Source: Phycisphaerales bacterium
GTDB lineage: Bacteria; Planctomycetota; Phycisphaerae; Phycisphaerales; SM1A02
Length of the DNA: 64,000 nt
Assembly (NCBI GenBank): GCA_029242715.1
Contig: JAQWTL010000028.1
Location: forward strand, 1-64,000
Reading direction: 5' to 3'
Below the pieces are notes generated by a model that saw nothing but the letters and a program-made list of their open reading frames with translations, was not told the origin of the DNA and did no database searches. Made by a program: the position numbers and the translations under genes. This document shows positions 26,129 through 35,423 of the stretch, one piece after another. How positions within the stretch are numbered: position 1 is the stretch's first letter; each line of letters begins with the position of its first letter.

Positions 26129-28417
26129 CTAAGCCAGCCGCAGGAGCCTTCGGGCAGTCCACTCGAACGCCATCAGGATGAGAAGGAGCAGGAATATGAA
26201 GGGGGCATCCCAGAGACCGGCTCGTTGAATATCAATTTCGGTAATGGAGCGATCTGGAAGAATTTCGCCCAGCTGATCCAGTTGTTCTGGTTCAAGAATC
26301 TGGCCACCTGTTGCCTGGGCCAGGTTGTACAAGGCCGCGTGATCCGCCTCGGGCCTCTGATACTCACGGGAAACATCTTCCACTCGAACATCTGTTTCAA
26401 TTTCAATTCCAGGAAGGTCGGCAACCAATCGGTACTTGCCCGGGTTGGCAGGGACCCATGCTCCGTTCCATGTGTCACGCATTTCAGTGCCGCGACGAAG
26501 ACCAACCTCGGTCACAACTCGATCATCCTGATCTCTTACAGAAAGTGAAACCATGTCCGGGAGCTGGATGAGAATGGTCTCATCAAAGACTTTCATGCGA
26601 ATCTGCAGCACCTGACCAACAGGAACCTGTCGATGGGAAGGTGTCAGTTCTGCCATGCCACGTGATGCTGACAACGAAGAACGACCAAGGTGTCTGATCA
26701 ACTGGACCCAGAATTGTTCGCCAATCTGCTCTCCACGACCATGTCGCCATCGCCATGTTTCATCTGTCGCAACATAGATGCTGCGACCGAGTCCATAACG
26801 AGCGCTCATGACAAGTGGAATTGGTTGATCCTGATCTCGGATACGAACTGTTTCCGCAAGTATTGTCGCTGTCGGTTTTATCTGTTCTGCCCGAATCCAT
26901 TGAGCCCATTGCAACTTCGACCAGTCAATTCGCTCGTCGTTAAGGACAGTGGGCCACCCGGAGGATCCTGTTTCGGATATCTGCAGCACACCAATCCGGT
27001 CCGCTTCGGGTGTCGGTTGAATCTGAACAGGTGATCCGATACTCGGAAGTTCATAAGGTCCGTTGAATGGGAGTGTGTCCGCCAGATCAGTCGTTCCCCA
27101 ACTGGATGGTGTTGCAACTTCACCACTGATCCAAAGAAGACCTGCACCACCATTCCCAACCGCTTCCTGCAGTAGACGGTGTTGATCCGGTGACATCACA
27201 CTTGATGGGACGTCTCCAATAATGACAACATCAAAATCCTCAAACTCCTTGGCTGTCACAGGAAGTCTGGATATTGGACGATCACCTTCCTGTGAAAAAT
27301 TACTGTCTGCAGACAGCAACATGATTGAACTTTCAATTGATTCTTCACGGAGAAGCAGGTTCTTCAGGAAACGGTATTCCCAACGTGGTCCGCCTTCGAT
27401 GTACAGAACACGAAGCGGTTCATCAAGAAGATTGATGTCGATGTCGTTCTGGTTGTTTTCCGTGACGAGATCTGGAAGATCCGGCTCGATGACAACACGC
27501 CAGGTTGCCATTCCACCCTCATCAGGAATACCCAACAACGTTGATTCGATCCGTGGTTCGTCACCTGGATCCACATGCGTCCGATCAAGTTCACGGCCTG
27601 TATGCCGATCCAGGAGTACGACATCGAATCCCTCGATTGCTGATCCACGACGCGTGACTGCAACCTTGATTGGGACACTGTCCCCTGTAAAAGCTCGACC
27701 AGGAGCCGTGACCTGTTCTAGAACAAGATCGCCTACGGCATCCGCCGATCCCAATGGGACAGCGATGACCGGAACGCCTGCTGACCGTATCTCCGAGATG
27801 TAGCGAGGGTTCAAATCCTGATCAGAACGTCCGTCACTGAAGACAACTGCTGCACTTACAGGACCACCAGCAGCCATGGCAATGGCTCTTGATACAGCAG
27901 CATCAACCCTTGTGTGATCACCAAGTGGATCATCAAGAGATGGGAACAGGTTTGGTTCTTCAGGAACACGCTCGAAGGCGTGACCATGAAATCCGAACCA
28001 CCTTAAATTCCGGTTGTTGGATATCTCGTTCCAGATTGGTTCTGATCCCTTGAGCAGATGCAACATCTGTTCTCGCCTGCTCACACGACCAAGATCATCC
28101 ATATCAACATCTGGAACTGACATTGATCCGCTTTGGTCAAGCAGAACAAGAACCTGGTCGGATGTCCTGTGTTGACGAGGTGACTCCAGCACAGGCCCAT
28201 TCAAAAGTATGGCTACCAGAACAAGTGTGATTGCCCGAATACAGGCCAGTGTGATGCGCCATCCTTGTGAAATGAATGTGCCCCGGTAACACCATGTGAC
28301 AAAGAGGATGATTCCAATGATCACCAGGATCCATAACCAGATGGGCCAGGGTGACAACCAGCCCAGTTGCAGCGTGTCACCCTCTGGAACGGAATCGAGA
28401 TTGAAGAGCCACCTCAT
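26129..28417 (-). CDS. Membrane-anchored vWA protein with glutamine-amidotransferase-like domain
   Basis: 762 residues. Two N-terminal helices (about 28-46 and 58-75) and one near the C-terminus (APFIFLLLLILMAFEW). A von Willebrand A domain with intact MIDAS (LLDQSGSMS, about residues 90-98) runs to about 250. A beta-sandwich region follows, then LRVLYIEGGPRWEYRFLKN begins a class I glutamine-amidotransferase-like fold (DVVIIGDVPSSVM, GGAGLLWISG), without an evident catalytic Cys-His pair. The ATG overlaps the TAA of the BatA-like gene by one base, so expression is coupled. Metal-dependent ligand binding by the vWA domain is expected from the family. Confidence 0.88.
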   Translation of the reverse strand: MRWLFNLDSVPEGDTLQLGWLSPWPIWLWILVIIGIILFVTWCYRGTFISQGWRITLACIRAITLVLVAILLNGPVLESPRQHRTSDQVLVLLDQSGSMSVPDVDMDDLGRVSRREQMLHLLKGSEPIWNEISNNRNLRWFGFHGHAFERVPEEPNLFPSLDDPLGDHTRVDAAVSRAIAMAAGGPVSAAVVFSDGRSDQDLNPRYISEIRSAGVPVIAVPLGSADAVGDLVLEQVTAPGRAFTGDSVPIKVAVTRRGSAIEGFDVVLLDRHTGRELDRTHVDPGDEPRIESTLLGIPDEGGMATWRVVIEPDLPDLVTENNQNDIDINLLDEPLRVLYIEGGPRWEYRFLKNLLLREESIESSIMLLSADSNFSQEGDRPISRLPVTAKEFEDFDVVIIGDVPSSVMSPDQHRLLQEAVGNGGAGLLWISGEVATPSSWGTTDLADTLPFNGPYELPSIGSPVQIQPTPEADRIGVLQISETGSSGWPTVLNDERIDWSKLQWAQWIRAEQIKPTATILAETVRIRDQDQPIPLVMSARYGLGRSIYVATDETWRWRHGRGEQIGEQFWVQLIRHLGRSSLSASRGMAELTPSHRQVPVGQVLQIRMKVFDETILIQLPDMVSLSVRDQDDRVVTEVGLRRGTEMRDTWNGAWVPANPGKYRLVADLPGIEIETDVRVEDVSREYQRPEADHAALYNLAQATGGQILEPEQLDQLGEILPDRSITEIDIQRAGLWDAPFIFLLLLILMAFEWTARRLLRLA

Positions 28418-30558
28418 TATGGAGCGCTCCCTACAAGCCCGGTTTGTAATTTCATGCCACTGCTGTGTGGATTGAACAACCTTGAAAGCAGGCTCTCGAT
28501 CAACAGAAGACCTGCCAGGATTCCCAACAACAACCAGACAAGGTTGTATCCAGGTCCATCAGTTGAGGCTGTTTCGGTCATTACCTGCCACTGCCCTGTA
28601 TCAGCAAGCCAGGCATCAACTGCCTCTGCTTGCTGGTAATCCATGTCACCAGCAGATGAATCAACATTGGCAATGATCCGATCCGAACCCGAACCATCAT
28701 CACCTGAAAGCATCCAAGTTCCCGGTCGATCAAGACTTGATTGTGGGTCTGAAATCAGGACTGATGTTCCATCAGAATGTCGAAGTTCCCCTGTCTGCAG
28801 CTCATGAACATGCTCATGAATTGGAACTCCGACAACCATGTTCTGCTGGCTGCGACCGATGTGAAGACCACCACGAAGTGATTCCTGTACCAGGGGAACC
28901 ATCAAGGGATTGGCAGGGAGGCTCGTCCAATCCAGGCGTGGCGAAGTGGCAAGAAACAGGAGCGTCCCTTTACCAGGCTTAGATTCCGTGATGAGAAGGG
29001 GTTGACCTGAATCTGTTCGAAGTGATGTGACCGCTTCGATTCCAGGGCTGACTTCAAGGATCTTCTGCACATCAACAGGTTCAAGAAGACCTGGTAACTC
29101 GACACCGATTATTCCGAGTACAGAATCATCAGCTTCCGAAACAACCAGACCCTCATGTGGATCCAAGAGTGTTGTTTCCTTGGCAAATGTCCAATCAATA
29201 TCCATCTCCCTGATCATCGCGTCAGTCCAACCGTGCACTGTTCGATCGCCCGGGGGAATAACCATTACAAGACCACCGTTTTCACGGAAATCCGCCACGC
29301 TGTGCCAACCTTCGTTTTCAAGAAGATCCGGACGCAGGAGGATGACAGCGTCTACATCAAGAAAATCACCACGAACCATCGATACCGGATCAACACGTCG
29401 TATTTCAATTGGAAGTTCTTCAGATGGTTTCAGTGCACGCTCCAACCAGTTGGCAGCATCCAGTTCAACAGGTAACGCGTCCCGCCCAAGTTTTTCACGA
29501 TCCAGGATCACAACCCTGAGAACATCCTGCATCTCGATCAACGTGTGGTGTTGTTGAGCAGCAATACTGTTTCCCGCTTCAATCCTGATTGACGAGACAT
29601 CACCACTGGAAATTTCCAATGGAAGAAGAAGGTCCACAACTGCTTCACGAACACCTGGTTTCCAGGAAATCTGCTTTGTTGTGGTTTGACCGGATGATGA
29701 GATCGCTTTCAACGTCGTTGTCGTACCAGGAAGCTGTTCACCATCCCGTTCCAGATACACGAGGCATTGGGATGCAAGGGATTCAACCCCGCCTTCCCTC
29801 AGTGCGATTCTCCGAAGTGGTGTGACATCGGTAACCCTGACTTGCTCTATGGGATCTGTTGCAGGTGATGAGTATTCGAGCTGGATGTGCTCCATATTGA
29901 GCAAACCTGATGGAAGTGGTTCATCGATACGACCACTGCCCTCACGGAAATCTGTCAGCAGAACAACACGATGAGAGTGGGTTGAGTCTCCTGAAATCCG
30001 TCTTGAAACATCTTCAAGGACCCTTGGAATATCTGCTGGCCCACGAGTGGAGGTCATCCTCTTGATAGCCGCGACAACTGCAGAATGATCTCTTTGAACA
30101 GGAATCAATTGACGTTGATCAACACCTGAAAGTGGAATCACCCCGATCTCATCGCCAGGATTGGCTGATTTGATGATTTCCAAAGCCTTCGCCTGGTGTC
30201 GATCCAACGGGGTTTCACCTGCAGAATCCTCAAGGCTGGACGCCATTGAGTTGTCGATGATCAGGTGGATCACGTTTCCACTGTTCTTGAACAGATTTGT
30301 TCCGGAAAGAAGTGGTTGGGCGAGTGCCAAACCAAGCACGACAGGAATCAGGCAACGAATCACCAACAACAGGATTTGCTGTAGCTGGAGTCGGCGGCGG
30401 CGAGCACGCCATGCTTCCATGACGAATCTCATTGCTGCCCAGTTGATTGGTGGTCGACGTCTGCGTGAAAGCAGGTGAATGATTATTGGGATCGTGATAC
30501 ACGACAATCCAACAATGGCCATCCAGGGCGCTACTAGTATCAAAGCGCTCGTCATCAT
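28417..30558 (-). CDS. BatA-like protein: aerotolerance N-terminal domain plus degenerate vWA domain
   Basis: 713 residues from ATG 30558, which overlaps the stop of the DUF58 gene (ATGA). The N-terminus is a BatA-type domain: helix, then IIIHLLSRRRRPPINWAAMR and a second helix (about 50-70). The vWA domain begins VIHLIIDNSMASS: the MIDAS motif DxSxS is changed to DNSMA, so metal binding may be lost. The rest is periplasmic sandwich and amidotransferase-like segments (ADFRENGGLVMVIPPGD) with a last membrane helix (LVWLLLGILAGLLLIESLL). Bat proteins accompany MoxR in oxygen-tolerance and envelope systems. A longer start at 30582 is possible but unneeded. Confidence 0.87.
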   Translation of the reverse strand: MMTSALILVAPWMAIVGLSCITIPIIIHLLSRRRRPPINWAAMRFVMEAWRARRRRLQLQQILLLVIRCLIPVVLGLALAQPLLSGTNLFKNSGNVIHLIIDNSMASSLEDSAGETPLDRHQAKALEIIKSANPGDEIGVIPLSGVDQRQLIPVQRDHSAVVAAIKRMTSTRGPADIPRVLEDVSRRISGDSTHSHRVVLLTDFREGSGRIDEPLPSGLLNMEHIQLEYSSPATDPIEQVRVTDVTPLRRIALREGGVESLASQCLVYLERDGEQLPGTTTTLKAISSSGQTTTKQISWKPGVREAVVDLLLPLEISSGDVSSIRIEAGNSIAAQQHHTLIEMQDVLRVVILDREKLGRDALPVELDAANWLERALKPSEELPIEIRRVDPVSMVRGDFLDVDAVILLRPDLLENEGWHSVADFRENGGLVMVIPPGDRTVHGWTDAMIREMDIDWTFAKETTLLDPHEGLVVSEADDSVLGIIGVELPGLLEPVDVQKILEVSPGIEAVTSLRTDSGQPLLITESKPGKGTLLFLATSPRLDWTSLPANPLMVPLVQESLRGGLHIGRSQQNMVVGVPIHEHVHELQTGELRHSDGTSVLISDPQSSLDRPGTWMLSGDDGSGSDRIIANVDSSAGDMDYQQAEAVDAWLADTGQWQVMTETASTDGPGYNLVWLLLGILAGLLLIESLLSRLFNPHSSGMKLQTGLVGSAP

Positions 30559-31547
30559 CCGGCCCTGTGTCGTTTCAACCATATTGAACGGCGGGCCAGG
30601 AGGCGACCGAGTGCCGGTCCAACGGATGTGTGTGTGTTCATGATGAGGTGGTCATAACCAAACTGTGTACATGTCGAGGAAATCTTCTCGACGTGTTTTC
30701 CAAATGCTTCCAGATATGCATCGCGGATGGAACGAGGGTCCACTTTGACTCGACGATCTGTTTCCAGGCCCTGAAACTGTTCTGGTCCGTTGAAGTTGAA
30801 TGAGATTTCCTTTTCATCCAGAACCTGGAGACACAGAACATCCTGTCTCTGGTGGCGAAATCGAGCCAGAGCCGAGTGAATCTCTTCCGGGTCGCACAAC
30901 AGATCAGAAACAATGATGAAAATGGCTCTATTGGAAATTCGACCAAGAACCTGTTCGGTTGTCTTGGTGAGATTGGTTCCATTCTCAACCGGTCTGGTGT
31001 TGAGTGCAGAGACAATGTGACGCCATTGGCCCTGACCACTTGCTCGTTGAACAATTCCTTCAATTCCATCAGCAAAGGTGATCAGGCCAACACGATCCGA
31101 TTGTTGCAATGAAAGCCAGGAAAGTGCTACGGATGTAGCAACTGCGTGATCAAACTTCGTCCAACTACCTGTTTTACGGCTCGCTTCGGTTTCACCCCAA
31201 CCTTCCTTGATCGGGAGTGTTCCAAACCTCATGGAAGCTGAAGCATCCACAAGAAGAACGACGTCAAGATTTGTTTCCTGTTGGTATTGCTTGATTGTCA
31301 GTCGATCAGATCTTCCATACACCTTCCAGTCAAGGTGTCGAAGGTCATCACCTGGAACATAACCACGATGCTGATTGAACTCGACAGCCATCCCCTGGTG
31401 AGGTGATCGGTGGAGTCCACTACGAACCCCTTCGACAATCATTCGTGCTCTCAGTTCGAATGGTGTCAGCTGTGAAAGTGTTTCCGGAGCGAGATACGCC
31501 TCGGCACGGCTTGGTGGCTGTGATGATCGATCTTCTTCGGATTGCAT
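30555..31547 (-). CDS. DUF58 domain protein of the MoxR operon
   Basis: 330 residues from ATG 31547, set by a strong AGGAGG 7 nt upstream; upstream open frame up to 31640 overlaps the MoxR gene and is probably untranslated. DUF58 hallmarks: FNQHRGYVPGDDLRHLDWKV, RLTIKQYQQE and a vWA-like core with LLVDASASM as the metal site. DUF58 proteins are the usual cytosolic partner of MoxR ATPases and may be remodelled by them. Sits 28 bp after MoxR and is coupled to the BatA-like gene by ATGA. Confidence 0.92.
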   Translation of the reverse strand: MQSEEDRSSQPPSRAEAYLAPETLSQLTPFELRARMIVEGVRSGLHRSPHQGMAVEFNQHRGYVPGDDLRHLDWKVYGRSDRLTIKQYQQETNLDVVLLVDASASMRFGTLPIKEGWGETEASRKTGSWTKFDHAVATSVALSWLSLQQSDRVGLITFADGIEGIVQRASGQGQWRHIVSALNTRPVENGTNLTKTTEQVLGRISNRAIFIIVSDLLCDPEEIHSALARFRHQRQDVLCLQVLDEKEISFNFNGPEQFQGLETDRRVKVDPRSIRDAYLEAFGKHVEKISSTCTQFGYDHLIMNTHTSVGPALGRLLARRSIWLKRHRAG

Positions 31548-31575
31548 TGGTGGCCCTCCTGAAGTGATCAGTCTG

Positions 31576-32631
31576 TCATCGAATGACTTCATCCATTTGT
31601 CGAGCCGTTCGGTTGTCAATCGGATCAACTGGTATCTCATCCAGAAGCGTCTTGATCACATCATCAGGTCGAATGCCGTCAGCTTCGGCATTGAAATTCA
31701 TGAGGATCCTGTGCCGAAGAACCGGATAGGCGATTGCCTTGACGTGATCGGGTGTCACATGCTGATCGCCATGCAGAATTGCGTAGGCCTTGGCAGCAAG
31801 TACAAGGAATTGACTGGCCCTTGGTCCCGCACCCCAACTGACATAATCCGAAACGATCTTCGGGGGATTCTCGGTGTCTCGAATACGGGTGGAACGAGCC
31901 AGTCGAACTGCATATTCAGCAACGTGATCGGCAATTGGTACCTGTCGAACAAGTTGCTGAATTTCCATGACATCCGATCCATCAAGGACTGGTTCGATCT
32001 TGATGTTCTTGTCGGAGGTTGTCTGTTGAACAATCTTCAGTTCTTCCTCTTCGCCTGGGTATCCCACTTGAATGTTGAGCATGAATCGATCGAGTTGAGC
32101 TTCAGGAAGGGGATAGGTTCCTTCCTGCTCAATCGGGTTCTGTGTAGCCAGTACGAAGAAGGGTGTTGGAAGCGGATGCCGTTCTCCACCTGCGGTTACC
32201 TGTTTTTCCTGCATGGCTTCCAGCAGGGCTGCCTGTGTCTTAGGAGGCGTCCTGTTGATTTCATCTGCAAGGATGATGTTTGCAAAGACCGGTCCTGGAA
32301 CAAACCTGAGTTGGCGGGTTCCTGTTGTTCGATCTTCCTCGATGACCTCTGTACCAGTCATGTCACTTGGCATGAGATCGGGGGTGAACTGTATCCGTGA
32401 GAAATCCAGTTTCAGTGCTTCTGCGATAGATCGAATCAGAAGTGTCTTGGCGAGGCCTGGAACACCAACGACCAGGGCATGACCACCTGCGAACAGGCTG
32501 ATCAACATCTGTTCGATGACCTCCTCTTGCCCGACAATGACTCGCTGAAGTTGAGATCGCATGCTTGAAGCTGCTGTTACAACTTGTTCGATGCCGGTCT
32601 GGGAGTTGTCTTTGTTGGATGTACTGTCCAT
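31576..32631 (-). CDS. MoxR-family AAA+ ATPase
   Basis: 351 residues. Walker A GVPGLAKT (about 55-62), Walker B ILADEINRTPPKTQAALLEA, sensor 1 in LATQNPIEQEGTYPLPEAQLD, and the C-terminal lid domain are all present. MoxR proteins act as chaperones that insert cofactors or activate vWA-domain proteins. First gene of a seven-gene minus-strand operon running to 19478. Divergent from mutM with about 160 bp between starts, in which the operon promoter must lie. Confidence 0.95.
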   Translation of the reverse strand: MDSTSNKDNSQTGIEQVVTAASSMRSQLQRVIVGQEEVIEQMLISLFAGGHALVVGVPGLAKTLLIRSIAEALKLDFSRIQFTPDLMPSDMTGTEVIEEDRTTGTRQLRFVPGPVFANIILADEINRTPPKTQAALLEAMQEKQVTAGGERHPLPTPFFVLATQNPIEQEGTYPLPEAQLDRFMLNIQVGYPGEEEELKIVQQTTSDKNIKIEPVLDGSDVMEIQQLVRQVPIADHVAEYAVRLARSTRIRDTENPPKIVSDYVSWGAGPRASQFLVLAAKAYAILHGDQHVTPDHVKAIAYPVLRHRILMNFNAEADGIRPDDVIKTLLDEIPVDPIDNRTARQMDEVIR

Positions 32632-32711
32632 GTCTGATTCACCTATTCAGGCAGCGTTCCTGATTCCGTTTGATACATCACGGAGTTTTCGGAAACACTT
32701 CAACACCTGAG

Positions 32712-32717
32712 TATACT
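32712..32717 (+). promoter_or_regulatory. -10-like TATACT upstream of the mutM leader ORF
   Basis: TATACT about 36 nt before a small ORF with its own ribosome site. No good -35 is visible at the expected spacing. Confidence 0.4.
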
Positions 32718-32753
32718 TCTGGCTTCCTGTGGCAGATTCAGAAGGAGGCCCGG

Positions 32754-32798
32754 ATGAGTGTGAAATTGATCACACCCGGGAAATTGACGTATGCCTGA
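32754..32798 (+). CDS. 14-codon leader ORF overlapping the mutM start
   Basis: ATG 32754 has AAGGAGG 5 nt upstream, a far better ribosome site than mutM's own. It encodes MSVKLITPGKLTYA and ends with a TGA at 32796-32798, 8 bp inside mutM. Ribosomes finishing here could re-start on the mutM ATG (32791), so it may set mutM expression by coupling. Too short for homology; the call rests on the ribosome site and the overlap. Confidence 0.5.
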   Translation: MSVKLITPGKLTYA

Positions 32799-33651
32799 AC
32801 TTCCGGAAGTCGAGCACCTGTGTCGGCATCTCCGCTCAAGCATTCAAGACGCCACAATCACAGAAGTCCACCTTCGACGTCCCGGGATCGTGAATCCCGG
32901 TGAAAAACGCTCCAGAGCCAGTTCAAGAGATCTCCTGCTGGACGGGACGATCTGCAATCTGGAACGGAAAGGAAAACAGCTGGCCATTGAAGTCGAGGAT
33001 GGGCGGATTCTCTGCATTCACCTTGGCATGTCCGGTCGAGTTCAGGTCATCAAGCGAAATGAATCAGTGGATCTTGAGCCGCACACCCATTGCACCTGGT
33101 TGCTCCATGGAGCCCCTGAAGCCCGTGAGATCCGTTTCGTTGACCCAAGGCGGTTCGGTGGCCTGTGGACCCTCTGCTCCCGTGAGAAGCTCTTGAGCAC
33201 CCGCTGGGACCAACTGGGTCCGGATGCCTTGATCGTGAATCCCGACATTCTGGCTCGACGCTTGTCTGGTCGGTCGAGAGGGTTGAAATCTGCACTGCTC
33301 GATCAGGGAGTCGTAGCTGGCCTGGGAAACATCTACGTCGATGAGACCCTGTTCAGGGCAGGACTCAACCCAAGACAGCCTGCAGGCACTCTGAAGCCCG
33401 ATGAAATCCAATGCCTGGTCACTGAAATGGTGGGGATACTTCAGGAAGCGATCAGGATGGGGGGGTCCACGATTCGAACCTGGCTTGATTCCAGTGGGAA
33501 AAAAGGGGATTTCGCTTCAACACACCGGGTCTACGGTCGAAGCGGGTGTTTGTGTGTGAGTTGTGGACAACTGCTCAAGGACAAGATCATTGCTCAGAGG
33601 CAGACGGTCTGGTGTTCCAAGTGTCAGCCACTCAGAAGAAGAAGAAGGTGA
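32791..33651 (+). CDS. mutM: Formamidopyrimidine-DNA glycosylase
   Basis: 286 residues. Starts with the invariant PELPEVE, where Pro-2 is the nucleophile and Glu-3 the catalytic acid, so the start is certain. The H2TH region (DQGVVAGLGNIYVDETLF) and the C-terminal zinc finger (CLCVSCG...WCSKCQ) are intact. It removes 8-oxoguanine and opened purines, then cleaves the strand. It ends in five arginines from an AGA run. Confidence 0.95.
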   Translation: MPELPEVEHLCRHLRSSIQDATITEVHLRRPGIVNPGEKRSRASSRDLLLDGTICNLERKGKQLAIEVEDGRILCIHLGMSGRVQVIKRNESVDLEPHTHCTWLLHGAPEAREIRFVDPRRFGGLWTLCSREKLLSTRWDQLGPDALIVNPDILARRLSGRSRGLKSALLDQGVVAGLGNIYVDETLFRAGLNPRQPAGTLKPDEIQCLVTEMVGILQEAIRMGGSTIRTWLDSSGKKGDFASTHRVYGRSGCLCVSCGQLLKDKIIAQRQTVWCSKCQPLRRRRR

Positions 33652-33951
33652 GTTAATTACTTCTTCTTCCCTAGTAGTAGTCCTGTTGATTGGTGGATGA
33701 ATCACGGACCACTTTGATAATCAATTGAAAACATGTGGTTTACCCGAGGGGTTCGGGTGTGTGGAACCTGTCACTGTGCCTGTCCATTGCTGGTGGTAGC
33801 TGTATCAACCAGATCTTCAGACAGTTCAATTGCAGCCTGACACAGACAGATCATCTGATGTGGTGAGCATCCAGTGTCATCAAGACAACAGGTTGTCACG
33901 GATTGACCCACATGGGCTGTCTGCAGGAATGTGGATTATCAGGCTGCCAGA
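33652..33951. other. 300-bp gene-free region between mutM and dnaA
   Basis: mutM and dnaA converge here. A purine/pyrimidine inverted repeat (GAAGAAGAAG near 33636 with CTTCTTCTTC at 33660-33669) could form a hairpin but has no T-run. One near-DnaA box (TGTGGATTA, 33930-33938) is present. Nothing else recognised. Confidence 0.6.
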
Positions 33952-35310
33952 TCAGTTGCTGGATGTCGGGGAAGCTGGGTGAACGATCAATTCTTCAAGC
34001 CTTCTGACCTCATCATCCAGATGACGATCGCCAGTTCTTCTTGAATCAATGCTTCGAATGGCATGCATGACCGTCGTATGGTCACGGCCGCCGAAGTATC
34101 CACCGATTTCACCGAGGCTGAATCTCGTGTGTTTGCGAGCGAGATACATGCCGATCTGTCTCGGAAGTGCAATTGACTTGTGCCGCCGCTTGGAAAGCAG
34201 GTCGGTAATCCGGAGACCGTAGTAGTTACTGATCGTGTTCAGGATTTCCTGGATGGTGGTCGGGCTGCCTGGTGTGGAGGATTCCTGCTCACCAATGGCT
34301 TTCTTGCACAACTCCAGATCGATCGCAGATTGCTCAAGGAGCGAAAGCCCCTGGAGCTTCGTGATTGCACCCTCAAGCTCACGGATGTTCGAATCCAGTC
34401 GAGATGCGATGTAGGCGGCACAGTCGTCTGGCAATTCCACATTTCTCATCTGGGCCTTGCTTCGGACAATGGCAACCCTTGTTTCATAGCAAGGACGCTC
34501 GACATTGGCCACGAGACCACAATTGAAACGACTCGTCAGTCTTTCTTCGAGATCCGGGATTTCATTCGGTGGTGCATCGGAACTCAAGACGATCTGTCGA
34601 CCAGCCTGGTAAAGCGTGTTGAACGTATGGAAGAATTCTTCCTGTGACGGACCACGCTTGGACAGATCATGGATGTCATCAACAATCAGCAAATCAAAGT
34701 TACGGAATCGATGACGGAAGTCCGCCATCTGTCCAGCCTGGACTGCTTCCATGAAGTGGTTCATGAAACCATTGCAGGACGTGTAGAAAATTCGCATTCC
34801 GTTATGCGTTCGCATGGCCATCTGGCAGATAGCCTGGAGAAGGTGTGTTTTTCCAAGACCAACACCGCCATGAACAAAGAACGGGTTGTATGCCTTGCCT
34901 GGTTTCTGAGCAACGGCCAATGAAGCCGCATGTGCAAGCCTGTTATCAGGTCCAACAACAAAGCTGTCAAAGGTGTAGTCAGGACTGAGGATCATTTCCT
35001 CATCAAGATCAGGTTGTGTAAACACACCTGTAGCGACAGAATCTTCTGCTCGCTCAACGTTGCGTTTTTCACCAACGAACTCAACAGCCAGAAGACGACC
35101 AGTGGAAGCCTGGGCTGCTTCAGTAAACTGCTCGACACAACACCGTTGAAGGTACTTGAGCCTCACCTGCTCTTTCACAAGCAAAGTCAACGTTCCCTGT
35201 GAGAGTTCGATGACTTCGATCTCATTGAACCAATGCCTGCACATATGCGCGCAGTTGCTACGCAAATATGCAAGGAGCGCCTCCATGACACGCGGCTCAA
35301 CTACAGGCAT
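33952..35310 (-). CDS. dnaA: Chromosomal replication initiator DnaA
   Basis: 452 residues from ATG 35310 (AAGGGGAAG upstream); a GTG at 35340 and an ATG at 35286 are alternatives. Domain I at the N-terminus, then AAA+ domain III with GGVGLGKTHLLQAI (Walker A) and LLIVDDIHDL (Walker B), and domain IV with the DNA-binding signature GGRDHTTVMHAIRSI. Domain II is short. DnaA binds DnaA boxes to open the origin. The usual neighbours dnaN, recF and gyrB are absent, as in other planctomycetes. Confidence 0.95.
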   Translation of the reverse strand: MPVVEPRVMEALLAYLRSNCAHMCRHWFNEIEVIELSQGTLTLLVKEQVRLKYLQRCCVEQFTEAAQASTGRLLAVEFVGEKRNVERAEDSVATGVFTQPDLDEEMILSPDYTFDSFVVGPDNRLAHAASLAVAQKPGKAYNPFFVHGGVGLGKTHLLQAICQMAMRTHNGMRIFYTSCNGFMNHFMEAVQAGQMADFRHRFRNFDLLIVDDIHDLSKRGPSQEEFFHTFNTLYQAGRQIVLSSDAPPNEIPDLEERLTSRFNCGLVANVERPCYETRVAIVRSKAQMRNVELPDDCAAYIASRLDSNIRELEGAITKLQGLSLLEQSAIDLELCKKAIGEQESSTPGSPTTIQEILNTISNYYGLRITDLLSKRRHKSIALPRQIGMYLARKHTRFSLGEIGGYFGGRDHTTVMHAIRSIDSRRTGDRHLDDEVRRLEELIVHPASPTSSN

Positions 35311-35423
35311 TCTGGTGCTTCCCCTTCTCAACTTCCCCACCGGTTTCGAGCAGACATTGGCCCCATCAGTCCACCAGGGGCGCTCCGTGAAGTTACGTCG
35401 TCAGAGGCCGGTTCGTCAACAAC

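Noticed and set aside
33636-33669. GAA/CTT hairpin as terminator of mutM
   Set aside because: No GC-rich stem and no T-run; better explained by the AGA run that encodes the Arg tail.
33900-35423. Replication origin beside dnaA
   Set aside because: Only one near-match to a DnaA box (33930-33938) and no AT-rich unwinding tract or box cluster on either side of dnaA.
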